From Rhodanobacteraceae bacterium (lineage in GTDB: Bacteria > Pseudomonadota > Gammaproteobacteria > Xanthomonadales > Rhodanobacteraceae): DNA of 61,230 nt. Positions within the stretch are counted from its first letter, which is position 1. Each line of letters opens with the position of its first letter. Under the pieces are notes generated by a model, which made no database searches, was not told the DNA's origin, and worked only from the letters and a program-made list of their open reading frames with translations. The translations under genes and the position numbers were made by a program. Shown here piece after piece: positions 35,331 through 45,676 of this stretch. The stretch covers positions 1 through 61,230 of the forward strand of contig JAEUPP010000078.1 of assembly GCA_016790075.1 (NCBI GenBank), written 5' to 3'.

Positions 35331-37027
35331 TGGAATTTCTCAAGCTCTTCACCGACCGTGCTCCCAATCGCGTGTTCCTGTCGATCTTGCTCGGTGCGAT
35401 CGCGGGCGCCAGCTACGCGTTACTGATACCCATCGTCCTGACCAGCATCGCCAACAGTACGGCTGAACGTGCCGCGAACAAGGCCATGGTGCTGGGTTTC
35501 GAGGTGACCAACTACCAGTTTGGCGCGCTGTTCGCCGGCATCTGTCTGCTGATCATGATTTCGCGTTCGCTGTCGCAGGTGCTGCTCTCACGCGTGGCAC
35601 TGGACGCGACCACCGATCTGCGTGTCAAGACCTACCGCGCCATCATGGGCGCGCCGATTGCGGAGATCGAACGCCTAGGGCCTTCGCGGCTGATGGTGGC
35701 GATCACCAATGATGTGGGCCGCATCGTGTCCGGCGCGTCAATTGTGCCGAACGTGCTGGTGGCTCTGGTTACGGTGACCGGCATGCTGGTGTATCTGGCG
35801 TTTCTCAACATCGACGTGTTCTGGGTCGTCGTGGCCGGTATCGCGTTCGGCATCATCACCTACCAAATACCGATGTACATCGGTAACAAGTATTTCGAGC
35901 GCGGGCGCAAGTTCGTCGACGCCCTGCAGGAGTCGATCCGCGGTCTGATCTACGGCACCAAGGAGCTCAAGCTCAGCAAAGCCAAGCGAGAGCGCTATTT
36001 CTCCGACATCCTGCTGGTAAACGAATACGCCGTGCGCGACAACACCAAACGCGCCAATACCATCGTCATGGCCGCGGCCAACTACGGTGACCTGCTGAGC
36101 TATTTCGTGATCGGCGTAATCGCCTATGTGTTCGTGAGCTATCACGCTGTAGAGCCAGCCAAGCTGGTCGGTGTGGTCATGGCGCTGCTCTATATCGTCG
36201 GTCCGGTTGGCCTGATCCTCAATGCGATGCCGCAGCTTGCTATGGCGAAAGTCTCCTTGCGCCACATCAAGGAACTGTTCGGCAGCCTAGAGCAGGAAAA
36301 ATCAGTCGACCATGTCGTACCCATAGCGCCCTGGCGCAGTCTGCGCTTCAACAACGTCTGTTACAGCTACACCAACGGCAAGAACTCCTTCAGCTTGGGC
36401 CCTATCGACCTGGAGATCAGCCGCGGCGAGATCACGTTCATCGTCGGCGGAAACGGTTCGGGCAAGTCGACCCTGAGCAAGCTCATCGCACTGCATTACA
36501 CGCCGCGTTCGGGTGACGTGCACTTCGGCGAAACACGCGTCGACCGCGACAGCATGAATAGCTGCCGCCAATGCATCACCGCGATCTTCACCGACTACTA
36601 CCTGTTTGACCGCCTGCTTGATTCATTCGGCCAGGATGAACAGGCGACAATCGACCGCTACCTGCGCGAACTGGAACTTGACAAGAAGGTCAGTGTGGAG
36701 GGTGGAAAGTTTTCCACCATTGCCCTTTCCGATGGCCAGAAGAAGCGCCTCGCCCTGCTTGTAACCTTCCTCGAGGGCAGGGACATGTACATCTTCGACG
36801 AATGGGCGGCCGACCAGGATCCGCGTTTCAAGGAAGTCTTCTACCACGGCATCTTGCCGATGCTGCGCGACATGGGCAAGGCCGTGGTCGTGATCAGCCA
36901 CGACGACCGGTATTTCAGCGTCGCCGACAAGGTTCTGGTAATGGAAGAGGGCTCGCTGCTGCGCACCGAATATCCCCAGCACAAGCGACACGAAACCAGT
37001 CCACTGGAGCGCGTCGCCGCGATCTAG
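35330..37027 (+). CDS. Cyclic-peptide-type ABC exporter (PvdE/SyrD family)
   Basis: A 565-residue half-transporter with six transmembrane helices in the first about 300 residues and an ATPase domain after about 330. Walker A is GGNGSGKST, the signature is LSDGQKKR (in place of LSGGQ), and Walker B is MYIFDEWAADQD, all characteristic of the PvdE/SyrD cyclic peptide export group. Its ATG overlaps the acylase stop by one base, and the Ala-type NRPS gene starts 17 bases after its stop. It should export the acylated peptide of system 2 to the periplasm, where the acylase acts. Confidence 0.95.
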   Translation: MEFLKLFTDRAPNRVFLSILLGAIAGASYALLIPIVLTSIANSTAERAANKAMVLGFEVTNYQFGALFAGICLLIMISRSLSQVLLSRVALDATTDLRVKTYRAIMGAPIAEIERLGPSRLMVAITNDVGRIVSGASIVPNVLVALVTVTGMLVYLAFLNIDVFWVVVAGIAFGIITYQIPMYIGNKYFERGRKFVDALQESIRGLIYGTKELKLSKAKRERYFSDILLVNEYAVRDNTKRANTIVMAAANYGDLLSYFVIGVIAYVFVSYHAVEPAKLVGVVMALLYIVGPVGLILNAMPQLAMAKVSLRHIKELFGSLEQEKSVDHVVPIAPWRSLRFNNVCYSYTNGKNSFSLGPIDLEISRGEITFIVGGNGSGKSTLSKLIALHYTPRSGDVHFGETRVDRDSMNSCRQCITAIFTDYYLFDRLLDSFGQDEQATIDRYLRELELDKKVSVEGGKFSTIALSDGQKKRLALLVTFLEGRDMYIFDEWAADQDPRFKEVFYHGILPMLRDMGKAVVVISHDDRYFSVADKVLVMEEGSLLRTEYPQHKRHETSPLERVAAI

Positions 37028-37044
37028 GCGACGAGAACGAACCC

Positions 37045-40000
37045 ATGAGCGGATCCACCAAAGCCACCGCACCGTTTGCGCTGACGCTGACGCAGAGCGA
37101 TATCTATCTGGACCAGGCGCGCCAGTCCACTAGTCCGCTGTATAACGTCGGCGGCTACATGCGGCTGGGCCGTATCGATGTGCCCCGGCTGGCCCGGGCC
37201 CATGGACAGCTCGTGCAGGGACACCAAGCCTTCGGCCTTCGTCTGCACGACAGTACTGCTGTGGTCGAGCAGTCCATTCACTCGTCACGCGATACCGCGT
37301 TGCCGCTGCATGACTTCTCACGCGAAGCCGATCCGGTGGCGGCGGCCGACGCCTGGCTGCAGCAGCAGTTTCGCACGCCGTTTGCACTCCACCGAGGCAG
37401 CCTGTTCCGCGCGTTCCTGCTCAAGCTCGGCGAGGAGAGCTATCGCTACGCCGGCATCACGCATCATCTGGCTATGGATGGCTGGGGTTTCGCGAACTGG
37501 GCGCGCGAACTGTGCCGCCTGTACGACGGCGGTGATGACGCTGTTCAGACATTGGACTGGCGATCCGTCGCAACAGCCGACCAGGACTACCTGGCTGCAG
37601 AACGCTACCGCGTCGATCAGGCTTATTGGCGACGGGAACTGGGAGATCTGCCGCCGCCGCTCTTCGACGCGCGCTATCGCGATGCATGGCAGGACATGGT
37701 TGCAGCGCCGAGCCAGCGCTTGTGCCTGGCCATTGATACCCCGCTGCGGGCGACCCTGCACGATTGCGCGGCTGAGTTGCAGCTAAGCCCGGCGGCTCTG
37801 TTGCTTGGTGTGTTCGCTGCCTACTTTTTGCGTGCCAGCTCGGTGAGCCGCGTTGTCTTCGGCCTTCCGCTCCACAACCGGCGCAGTTTTGCGCAAAAGC
37901 AAATGCTCGGCGTGTTCACCAGCATCAGCCCGCTGTGCGTCGATGCTGGAGATGCTCAGCAGACATTGGCAGGACTGGTCGCGTCAATAGCACGCCACCA
38001 GCGCAGCGCGCTGCGACACCAGCGTTATCCGATCGGCCATATGGTGCGCGATCTCGGCGCAGCGGCGCAGCGGCGTGGCTTGTACGACGTCGGCTTTAAC
38101 TATCTGAAACTCGACGGCGCATTGCAGTTCGACGGGCAGCCGGCACAACTGGTCTATCTGAGCCACGGTTTCGAATCCACGCCGCTGATGCTGACGCTGT
38201 GGGAATCCGACGAGGTCTGCACCCAGTTGCAGCTGGACTACAATCTTGCGTACTTCACTGCCGCGGATGCGGACCTGCTGGGTGCGCGCCTGCTGCACGT
38301 GCTCGGCAATCTCAGGCACAACCTGCAGCGCCGTATTGGCGAGATCGATATTCTTCCGGCACCGGAAGTGGAGCAACTGCTAAGGGGTTTCGGCGATGCC
38401 GATCTTCCCCCCGTTGGGGCGGCCAGCATCGCCAGTCGTTTCGAAAGCCAGGTGTTACGTACGCCGCACGCGCCCGCTGCATCGGCAGACGGCGCTTCGA
38501 TCAGCTACGCCGAACTCAATACACGTGCCAATCGCATCGCTCACCGGCTGCGTGCGTTGGGCATCACACGTGGCGGTTTGGTCGGCATCTGCGCGCATCG
38601 CTCGCTGGACATGCTGGCCGCGGTGCTCGGTATCCTCAAGGCTGGCGCCGCTTATCTGCCGCTCGATCCGGCCTATCCTGCGCAACGCCTGCGCATGATT
38701 CTCGAAGATTCCGCTGTCCAGATCGTCCTGACCGAGGCCACACTCGTCACGCAGCTGGCGATGCACGTGATAGAGACGCAGCTGATCGCAGACATCGTCT
38801 GCGCTGGGGGGGATCCCGAGCTCGATCACAATCCTGTGATTGCGCGGGCTGATGCCCAGGATCTGGCATACGTGATCTATACCTCGGGTTCGACCGGCCG
38901 ACCCAAGGGCGTTGAAATCTGCCACGGCAGTGTCGTGGCGCTGCTGGATTGGGCGCTTGTTGCATTCAGCGCAGCGGAACTCGCACGTGTGCTGGCCTGC
39001 ACCTCTCTGAACTTCGACCTGTCCGTGTTCGAGATGTTTGTGCCGCTGGCGGCAGGTGGAGAAGTCGTCATCGTGCGCGATGCACTGGCGCTCATTGACG
39101 AGCCAGCCGCGGTTAGCCTGATCAATACTGTGCCTTCGGCAATGAAGGCACTGCTAGAACGCAACGCAGTTCCTGGCGGCGTGTTGACGATCAATCTCGC
39201 CGGCGAGCCACTGCCGATGCGATTGGTCAATTCGTTGCTGCTGGAAGGACGTTGCCGCCGCGTCGTCAATCTCTACGGTCCCACCGAAGATACGGTGTAT
39301 TCGACCTATGCCAGTTTTTCGGCACCGCTTTGCCGGGCTCCAGGCATAGGCCGCGCGATTGCGGGTACACAGGCCTATGTGCTCGGCTCCGGCGGTGAGC
39401 TGATGCCATTGGGCGCCATTGGCGAGCTGCATCTGGCAGGTGCCGGCCTGGCCCGCGGCTATCGCAACAACTCCGAGTTGACGGCACAGAAATTCGTGCG
39501 GCAGGAGCTGCCCCGTATCGGCGATGTCCGCCTGTACAAGACCGGTGATCGCGTGCGCTATCGGATCGACGGCGAACTGGAATACCTGGGTCGACTCGAC
39601 GAACAGCTCAAACTGCGTGGCTTTCGCATCGAATTAGGCGATGTGCAGCACGCGCTGGAGCAGCTCGATGACGTCGCGGCTGCCTGCGTCATCGCCGACG
39701 AACATGCCAGCCAGGGCGTGCGCCTCCTTGCTTTCGTCGAGCTGGGCGTCCACCAGCCGGCTATCCCTGCGCGCGCGAAGGGCGCCCAGTTGCGCCGAGA
39801 CCTACGCACGCGCCTGCCGTCCCATATGGTCCCTGCCGTGGTCACGCCGCTGGTGAAGTTGCCGCTGACACCCAACGGCAAGGTCGACAAGGCACGTCTC
39901 GCCAGCCTGGAGAGCGTGATCGCCGATGCGGGGCAGATCGCGCCGGCCGGCGCGACGGAAATAGCCCTGGCGGAGATATGGGCCAGTCTGCTCAACGTCG

Positions 40001-40236
40001 ACGTGGCCGTGATCGGCGCTGATAGCGGACTGTTTGATCTGGGCGGTCACTCGCTGCTGCTGGCGCGCCTTGCGCTGAATATCCGCGAGAGCTTTGGCGT
40101 GGAGCTGTCGTTGCGGGAACTTTTCGATGTTGTGGACCTTCGCGAACTGGCGACGCGCATCGATACCGAGTGCACAGTGCGCTTCATCGAGGAGCGTATG
40201 AGTAAGGCCGTGATGCTGCAGGAAGGATGTTTGTGA
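37045..40236 (+). CDS. NRPS C-A-T, Ala-type, probable first module of system 2
   Basis: A 1063-residue protein. C domain about residues 5-430 with intact HHLAMDG (near residue 140); A domain about 455-950 with YTSGSTGRPKG and NGKVDK; T domain about 970-1040 with GGHSL. The pocket code DLFNNALVYK is one change from the Ala code DLFNNALTYK. There is no upstream loading domain, so the N-terminal C domain may be a starter type that attaches a fatty acyl group. This fits the acylase in the same operon. The C-terminus ends MLQEGCL, resembling the AIEEGVL end of the next synthetase, and probably docks onto a TubC_N domain. ATG 37045 is used because the frame's upstream extension overlaps the exporter gene. 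Confidence 0.95.
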   Translation: MSGSTKATAPFALTLTQSDIYLDQARQSTSPLYNVGGYMRLGRIDVPRLARAHGQLVQGHQAFGLRLHDSTAVVEQSIHSSRDTALPLHDFSREADPVAAADAWLQQQFRTPFALHRGSLFRAFLLKLGEESYRYAGITHHLAMDGWGFANWARELCRLYDGGDDAVQTLDWRSVATADQDYLAAERYRVDQAYWRRELGDLPPPLFDARYRDAWQDMVAAPSQRLCLAIDTPLRATLHDCAAELQLSPAALLLGVFAAYFLRASSVSRVVFGLPLHNRRSFAQKQMLGVFTSISPLCVDAGDAQQTLAGLVASIARHQRSALRHQRYPIGHMVRDLGAAAQRRGLYDVGFNYLKLDGALQFDGQPAQLVYLSHGFESTPLMLTLWESDEVCTQLQLDYNLAYFTAADADLLGARLLHVLGNLRHNLQRRIGEIDILPAPEVEQLLRGFGDADLPPVGAASIASRFESQVLRTPHAPAASADGASISYAELNTRANRIAHRLRALGITRGGLVGICAHRSLDMLAAVLGILKAGAAYLPLDPAYPAQRLRMILEDSAVQIVLTEATLVTQLAMHVIETQLIADIVCAGGDPELDHNPVIARADAQDLAYVIYTSGSTGRPKGVEICHGSVVALLDWALVAFSAAELARVLACTSLNFDLSVFEMFVPLAAGGEVVIVRDALALIDEPAAVSLINTVPSAMKALLERNAVPGGVLTINLAGEPLPMRLVNSLLLEGRCRRVVNLYGPTEDTVYSTYASFSAPLCRAPGIGRAIAGTQAYVLGSGGELMPLGAIGELHLAGAGLARGYRNNSELTAQKFVRQELPRIGDVRLYKTGDRVRYRIDGELEYLGRLDEQLKLRGFRIELGDVQHALEQLDDVAAACVIADEHASQGVRLLAFVELGVHQPAIPARAKGAQLRRDLRTRLPSHMVPAVVTPLVKLPLTPNGKVDKARLASLESVIADAGQIAPAGATEIALAEIWASLLNVDVAVIGADSGLFDLGGHSLLLARLALNIRESFGVELSLRELFDVVDLRELATRIDTECTVRFIEERMSKAVMLQEGCL

Positions 40237-40293
40237 CCAGGGCGCGTCGAGATGGTGCGGGCGCGGCAGTCGTGATGAACGCAAGGTAGCGCA

Positions 40294-41553
40294 GTGGACA
40301 AACGTATCGAGAAACGCAAGTTCGGTAGCAATTTGCATACCGCCGTGATTGCCGTCGCCGTGTTGGTCGCACTGGCAGGCGTCTATGCCTTGGCCAGCGG
40401 GGGGGCGTCGGGTCAGATTCAGAAGCTGCCCCTGCGTAGCCTGACGACCAGCAAAGTCGCGCTGGGCCGCTTCAACGAGACGCTGAGCGTGCGCGGTACG
40501 CTGACGGCGAAATCGACCATCTATCTTGATGCGATCGCCGGCGGAATCGTCGAGGAAAAGATCGCTGAGAAGGGCGCTTTCGTCGAAAAAGACCAGCCGC
40601 TGCTGCGCCTGGCCAACACCAACCTGAAGCTGGAGGTGATCACGCGCGAGGCGCAGATTGCCGAGCAGATCAACTTCCTGCGCAACAACCAACTGCTGGC
40701 CGAGTCCAGTCGCCTGCAACTGCGCACGGACATTCTCGAGAACGAAAACCAGATCAAGCACCTGGAGGAAAAGATCGAACAGGCCGCACCGCTGATCAAG
40801 GGCGGCCTGCTGCCGCGCAAGGACATGACGGAACTGCAGATAGACGTGACCTACTACCGTAATCGCAACGCGATCGCCAAGGAACGCCAGCGCCAGGAGG
40901 AAGCGATTCGCGCGCGCCAGCTCGAGCAACTGCAGGAAAGCGCCGGGATGCTGCAGAAGAACCTCGCCGAGACGCGCAAGGTGCTCGACGATCTTGTCGT
41001 CAAGGCGCCGGCGGCGGGCTACCTCAGCGAACTCAACGTCGAGCTGGGCGAGTCCAAGGTACCCGGTGCACGCCTGGGCCAGATCGACATTCCCGGCAGT
41101 TACAAGGTGGTTGCGCCGCTGGACGAGTTCTACCTGAGCCAGATCAGCGTCGGCATGCCCGCACTGGTCGCCCTCAACGGCCGCAAGGTTGATGCCACGA
41201 TCAGCAAGATCGATGGTCGTGTAAACAATGCGAAATTTACTGTTGAGATCGAAATGCCAGAGCCACTCGGCGAAGGCATCAAGGCCGGGCAGGGGCTGGA
41301 CCTGGAGATCGTGCTTGGCGCCGGCAGCGAAGACGCAGTGATGCTGCAGCGCGGCGCGTTCTTCAATGACACTGGCGGCAACTGGGCGTTCGTGCTGGAG
41401 CCCGATGGCCGCCGCGCAACGCGCCGGGCGATCAAGCTTGGTGAGCGCAACAAGGACTATTTCCGCGTTGTCAGCGGGCTGAAGGCAGGCGAGGTCGTTG
41501 TTATCTCTAGCTACAGCGCTTTCGACAAGGCCGACACGCTCGTTCTCCATTGA
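40294..41553 (+). CDS. MacA-like periplasmic adaptor (membrane fusion protein)
   Basis: A 419-residue protein starting at GTG, with a single N-terminal transmembrane helix (about residues 15-35), a lipoyl/barrel-sandwich half (VRGTLTAKSTIYLDAIAGG), a long charged coiled-coil hairpin (about residues 110-240) and a C-terminal beta-barrel. Such adaptors link an inner-membrane pump to an outer-membrane channel. It is followed by the ATPase and FtsX-type permease genes, giving a MacAB-like or PvdRT-like tripartite system without an outer-membrane channel gene in the window. Likely function: secretion of the mature product from the periplasm. Confidence 0.92.
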   Translation: MDKRIEKRKFGSNLHTAVIAVAVLVALAGVYALASGGASGQIQKLPLRSLTTSKVALGRFNETLSVRGTLTAKSTIYLDAIAGGIVEEKIAEKGAFVEKDQPLLRLANTNLKLEVITREAQIAEQINFLRNNQLLAESSRLQLRTDILENENQIKHLEEKIEQAAPLIKGGLLPRKDMTELQIDVTYYRNRNAIAKERQRQEEAIRARQLEQLQESAGMLQKNLAETRKVLDDLVVKAPAAGYLSELNVELGESKVPGARLGQIDIPGSYKVVAPLDEFYLSQISVGMPALVALNGRKVDATISKIDGRVNNAKFTVEIEMPEPLGEGIKAGQGLDLEIVLGAGSEDAVMLQRGAFFNDTGGNWAFVLEPDGRRATRRAIKLGERNKDYFRVVSGLKAGEVVVISSYSAFDKADTLVLH

Positions 41554-41587
41554 AGCCGCGGGCGCAGGCCCGGCGAGGAACTTACGC

Positions 41588-42283
41588 ATGATCCAACTCA
41601 AGCAACTGTCACGCGTCTTCCGCACCGACGAGGTCGAGACCACGGCGCTGGACAAGATCGACCTGAACGTCGAGGAGGGCGAATTCGTCGCTGTAATGGG
41701 GCCGTCGGGCTGCGGTAAGTCGACCCTGTTGTCGATCCTGGGCATGCTCGATTCGCCCAGCGGCGGTGAGTACCGCTTTGCCGGCGAAGACATCTCCAGC
41801 TATAGCGAAAAGCGGCTGGCCGACGTGCGCAAGCGTTCCGTTGGCTTCGTGTTCCAGAGCTTCAACCTGGTCGACGACCTGACCGTGGCGGAAAACGTGG
41901 AACTGCCGCTGCAGTACCAGGGCGTGCCCAAGGCCGAGCGCAGCGAGCGCGTGCGCGAAATCCTCGCCCGTTTCCAGATCGACGGCCGCAGCGGGCATCT
42001 GCCGCAGCAGCTTTCCGGTGGTCAGCAACAGCGTGTCGCGGTGGCCCGTGCCCTGGTCATAAAGCCCCGGCTGGTGCTCGCTGACGAACCTACCGGCAAC
42101 CTCGATTCCAAGAACGGCGAGGACGTCATGGAAATGCTGACCGCGCTGAACAATGCCGGCACCACCGTGATCATGGTGACTCACTCCGAGCATGACGCGC
42201 GGTACGCCAAACGTATCGTGCGTCTGTTCGACGGACGTATCGCCTCGGACAAGTCCGAGGCACCTGTCAGGTTGGCCGGCTGA
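41588..42283 (+). CDS. ABC transporter ATPase (MacB/LolD type)
   Basis: A 231-residue ATPase. Walker A GPSGCGKST, signature LSGGQQQRVAVARAL, Walker B LVLADEPTGNLD and H-loop VTHSEHDARYA are the standard set of the LolD/MacB group. It starts 34 bases after the adaptor gene. Its stop TGA overlaps the permease ATG by one base, indicating coupled translation. Here the ATPase and permease parts of MacB are separate proteins. Confidence 0.95.
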   Translation: MIQLKQLSRVFRTDEVETTALDKIDLNVEEGEFVAVMGPSGCGKSTLLSILGMLDSPSGGEYRFAGEDISSYSEKRLADVRKRSVGFVFQSFNLVDDLTVAENVELPLQYQGVPKAERSERVREILARFQIDGRSGHLPQQLSGGQQQRVAVARALVIKPRLVLADEPTGNLDSKNGEDVMEMLTALNNAGTTVIMVTHSEHDARYAKRIVRLFDGRIASDKSEAPVRLAG

Positions 42284-44667
42284 TGATCAGGAGTTACATC
42301 ACCGCGGGTCTGCGTGCGCTGCTGCGCCATCGGATGCATTTTGCGCTGAATGTCTGCGGCCTGGCGATAGGGCTTGCGGCAACGTTGCTCGTCACCGCCT
42401 ATGTGCAATTTGAGCTTTCGTTCGACCGCTTTCAGCCCAATCTCGCATCGACCTACCGCCTTGCCCAGGTGCACAACGATGCGGGTGAGATCACCGGCGG
42501 ATTGACCGCGACGAACCGCATTTCGTTGACCGGGCAGCAGATCGCCAAGACCATGCCCGAGGTCAAGTCGCTGTTCAGCCTGTTTCCGCTGAGCCGCGGC
42601 GCGGGTATCCAGATCGAAGTTGATGGTGCGCATCTGCGCCTCAACAATCTGTATGCAGCGACCCCCAACATCCGCGATTTCGTCAAGCTCGACGTGATTG
42701 CCGGCGATCTGGATGCCGCGCTGGCGTCGCCGGGCAAGATCGCGCTGTCACGCAGCGAAGCGATCCGTCTGCTCGGCGAACCCGCGCCCATCGGCAAGCC
42801 GATCAAGTACCGCAACGGCGCGATGACGGTGACGGCAGTGTTCGAGGATCTGCCGAACAACACGCACTACGATTTCACCAGCCTGGCGTATGTGAATCCC
42901 AATCGCAATCCGGATGAGTTCTGGGGCAACACCTATGTCGAACTCGCCCAGGACAGCGACATCGCGGCCCTGGCCGCACGCATCCGCACGCAGATCAATG
43001 CGCGGTCGCCACAGCCCTGGAACGTGGGCCTGCTGCCGGTCAAGGACATCCACATCAAGACGGGCAACAACGAACAAACGATCGCAATCTGCATCGCTCT
43101 GAGCCTGCTGTTGCTGGGTATAGCCAGTTTCAACTTCATCAACATGAGCACCGCCCAGGCTGCCCAGCGCGCGAAAGAAGTCGGGGTGCGCAAGGCACTG
43201 GGGGCGAGCAAGTCGCAGCTGGTCACGCAATTCCTGGTCGAATCGGTGCTGGTCGCCACGATCGCCGCGGTTATGGCCGCGGTAATCGTGCAGTTCAGCC
43301 TCCCCTGGTTCGCCGACATCGTCGGCAGCAAGATCCAGGTCAACTACCTCGGCGTCATGGGCCTTGATCTCATCGCGATCACTCTCGTGGTCGGGGTGCT
43401 GGCCGGCCTGTATCCGGCCTTGTTTGTTTCCGCGTTCAGCGCCAAGCGCGTCCTCAGCGGTGACCTCCAGCGCGGCACCACGGCAATCGCCGTGCGCAAG
43501 ACCCTGCTGGTGGTGCAGTCGATCTTCTCGGTCTGCCTGATCATCGCAACCATCGTTGTGTTCCAGCAGATCCGCTACCTGAGCGATCTCCCGGTCGGCT
43601 ATGCCAAGACCAGCAGGCTGGAGATACGCGGACTCAATCCCGATGTGATCTTCGACCAGAAAAACAGCGGCGTGGTCGACGAGCTCAAGCGTATCGACGG
43701 CGTCGTCAATGCCGCGCCGTTCGACCGCTCGCTGACCGAGGGTTCGGGCGGCGTGCTCGACATCATCTATCCTCATTCGCCCGATACGAAGAATGCAGCA
43801 GGGTTCTCCGCCACCGGCTACGGCTTCATCGAAACGGTGGGATTGAAACTGGTGGCCGGCCGCGACTTCTCGCCGGCGTACGGCGACTGGCACCACAAGA
43901 CCGAACAGGGTCTGGAGACTGCCAGCATCATCATCACCGAATCGATGGTGCGCAGCGCAGGCATCGCCACGCCCGAGGAAGCGGTGGGACAGGTGTTCCG
44001 CCTGGGTATCGACGGGCGCACCGACGTGTTCAACGTCACCGTCGTCGGCGTGGTCGCCGACATCAAGATGGGGTCGGTCAAGGTCAAACAGTATCCTCTG
44101 TTCTTCATCTGCGGCTATTCCTGGTCGCCGGAAAGCACACTGGTGCTGCAGATCGCCGATGCCGACATCGGCCGCGTGCGCGGCGAAGCGACCGCTATCG
44201 TCAAGAAGCACCTCGGTGTGGAAAACGCCGATATACGACTCGTCGAAGACAACTACGACGCCATCTACCGCTACGAACACCGTCAGGCGGAGCTGGTCCT
44301 GGTGTTCTCTGTCCTGGCCATCTTCCTCACCTGTATAGGACTGTTTGGCCTGGCGGCCTACAGCACGCAGCGGCGCAGCAAGGAAGTGGCGATACGCAAG
44401 GTGCTCGGCGCTTCGCGTATGGCGCTCGTGAACCTGCTTGCGGGCGAATACCTGCTGCTGGTCGGCTTCAGTTCCGTGGCCGCGTTTCCGATTGCGTTCT
44501 TTTTCACCAGCGAATGGCTGAGCAATTTCAATGAGCGCATAGGGCAGTCGCCGCTGGTCTACCTGGCGGCGGCCATCCTCATCCTGGTTATCGCGTGGGC
44601 AACGGTATCAGTTCTGGCACTCCGAGCGGCCAGCTTGCGGCCGTCATTGACGTTGCGTCACGACTAG
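42283..44667 (+). CDS. FtsX/MacB-type ABC permease
   Basis: A 794-residue permease with two FtsX-like halves. A helix near residues 20-42 is followed by a large periplasmic domain, then three helices (about 268-415). A further helix near 428-446 starts the second half, which has its own periplasmic domain and three C-terminal helices (about 670-780). Repeated KEVGVRKALGAS and KEVAIRKVLGAS segments mark the coupling helices of each half. It works with the upstream ATPase and adaptor. Long permeases of this shape are common beside NRPS genes in Gram-negative bacteria. Confidence 0.93.
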   Translation: MIRSYITAGLRALLRHRMHFALNVCGLAIGLAATLLVTAYVQFELSFDRFQPNLASTYRLAQVHNDAGEITGGLTATNRISLTGQQIAKTMPEVKSLFSLFPLSRGAGIQIEVDGAHLRLNNLYAATPNIRDFVKLDVIAGDLDAALASPGKIALSRSEAIRLLGEPAPIGKPIKYRNGAMTVTAVFEDLPNNTHYDFTSLAYVNPNRNPDEFWGNTYVELAQDSDIAALAARIRTQINARSPQPWNVGLLPVKDIHIKTGNNEQTIAICIALSLLLLGIASFNFINMSTAQAAQRAKEVGVRKALGASKSQLVTQFLVESVLVATIAAVMAAVIVQFSLPWFADIVGSKIQVNYLGVMGLDLIAITLVVGVLAGLYPALFVSAFSAKRVLSGDLQRGTTAIAVRKTLLVVQSIFSVCLIIATIVVFQQIRYLSDLPVGYAKTSRLEIRGLNPDVIFDQKNSGVVDELKRIDGVVNAAPFDRSLTEGSGGVLDIIYPHSPDTKNAAGFSATGYGFIETVGLKLVAGRDFSPAYGDWHHKTEQGLETASIIITESMVRSAGIATPEEAVGQVFRLGIDGRTDVFNVTVVGVVADIKMGSVKVKQYPLFFICGYSWSPESTLVLQIADADIGRVRGEATAIVKKHLGVENADIRLVEDNYDAIYRYEHRQAELVLVFSVLAIFLTCIGLFGLAAYSTQRRSKEVAIRKVLGASRMALVNLLAGEYLLLVGFSSVAAFPIAFFFTSEWLSNFNERIGQSPLVYLAAAILILVIAWATVSVLALRAASLRPSLTLRHD

Positions 44668-44709
44668 TCGTTGTACTGCTGCTAGTTGCAGTATATGAGA
44701 AATTATACA

Positions 44710-45492
44710 ATGTCGGACTTCTACAATAATCCATGGTTTCATGTCCGGCGGCCGGCTCCCGGCGCGAGCCTGCGCCTATTCTGTTTCCCTTATGCAGGCG
44801 GCAGCGCCAACATCTATGCCGAATGGGCGCAATGGCTGCCGGCTGACATCGAGGTGCTTGCGCTGCAGTACCCGGGACGCGGCAATCGTTTCGGGGAGCC
44901 GCTGATTTCCAGCTGCCGTGAATTGGTCGCGGCGCTGATGCCGCAGATCCGTGCTTTCGTCGGCAAGCCGTTTGCGTTCTTCGGCCATAGCAACGGCGGA
45001 CTGGTCAGCTTTGAGTTGGCGCGTGCGCTGCAGCGTGCCGGCAACACCTTTCAAGTCCATCATTTCATTTCTGGAAAGCGAGCAATCCACCTGCCGCGTA
45101 CGCGCCGCATCACCTACAACCTACCTGAAGAGGAGTTCCGGCAGGAACTGGAGAGCCTCGGCGGCACACCTGCCGAGCTGCTGGCCAACAGGGATCTCAT
45201 GGATATGTACCTGCCGGTACTGCGCGCCGATTTTGCTGTCGGCGAGGCGTATTCCTACTCGGAAGGCGCTCTTCTGAATTGCAACGCAACTCTGTTCGGT
45301 GGCATGGACGACGTTGACGTGCCGCTGGCCGATGTCTTGCGCTGGAGCGAGTTGATCCAGGGGCACGTCGATCATGTGTGCTTACCGGGAAATCACTTCT
45401 TCATCAACAGTCAGGCTAGAAAAATAGTTGAAATTGTTTCAAACAGGCTGACGCAAGCGTTGAGAGGCGTGCCGGCGCACTACGCCGCCTAG
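44710..45492 (+). CDS. Type II thioesterase
   Basis: A 260-residue alpha/beta hydrolase of the external NRPS/PKS thioesterase family. It shows LFCFPYAGGSANIY near the start, nucleophile Ser94 in FGHSNGG, an Asp in GMDDVDVP and a His in GNHFF. Such enzymes clear stalled or wrongly loaded acyl groups from carrier proteins. This matters here because the next synthetase contains a PKS module with an apparently dead AT domain. ATG 44710 is preferred because it best matches family N-termini; TTG 44686 and ATG 44695 are in frame. The 184 bases after it contain no gene. Confidence 0.93.
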   Translation: MSDFYNNPWFHVRRPAPGASLRLFCFPYAGGSANIYAEWAQWLPADIEVLALQYPGRGNRFGEPLISSCRELVAALMPQIRAFVGKPFAFFGHSNGGLVSFELARALQRAGNTFQVHHFISGKRAIHLPRTRRITYNLPEEEFRQELESLGGTPAELLANRDLMDMYLPVLRADFAVGEAYSYSEGALLNCNATLFGGMDDVDVPLADVLRWSELIQGHVDHVCLPGNHFFINSQARKIVEIVSNRLTQALRGVPAHYAA

Positions 45493-45676
45493 CCGGTGCG
45501 GTTTTCGCCGCACGGGGCATCGTTGCTGGTGGGGGAGAGCTACCCGGAGTCGCACGAAGCCAGGCCTCTGCAGCGCTGCATGGCGCTGCATCCGCGCGCA
45601 TTTCTACTGCACCTCCGTCGTCGTGAACGGCGCGGCATGCACGCTGTACCAGGGAGTAGGGGGAGACAAGCAGATC

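Noticed and set aside
45623-45676. Earlier start of the NRPS-PKS hybrid at 45,623.
   Set aside because: The added residues do not belong to the TubC_N fold; ATG 45,677 has a good ribosome-binding site and matches family N-termini.
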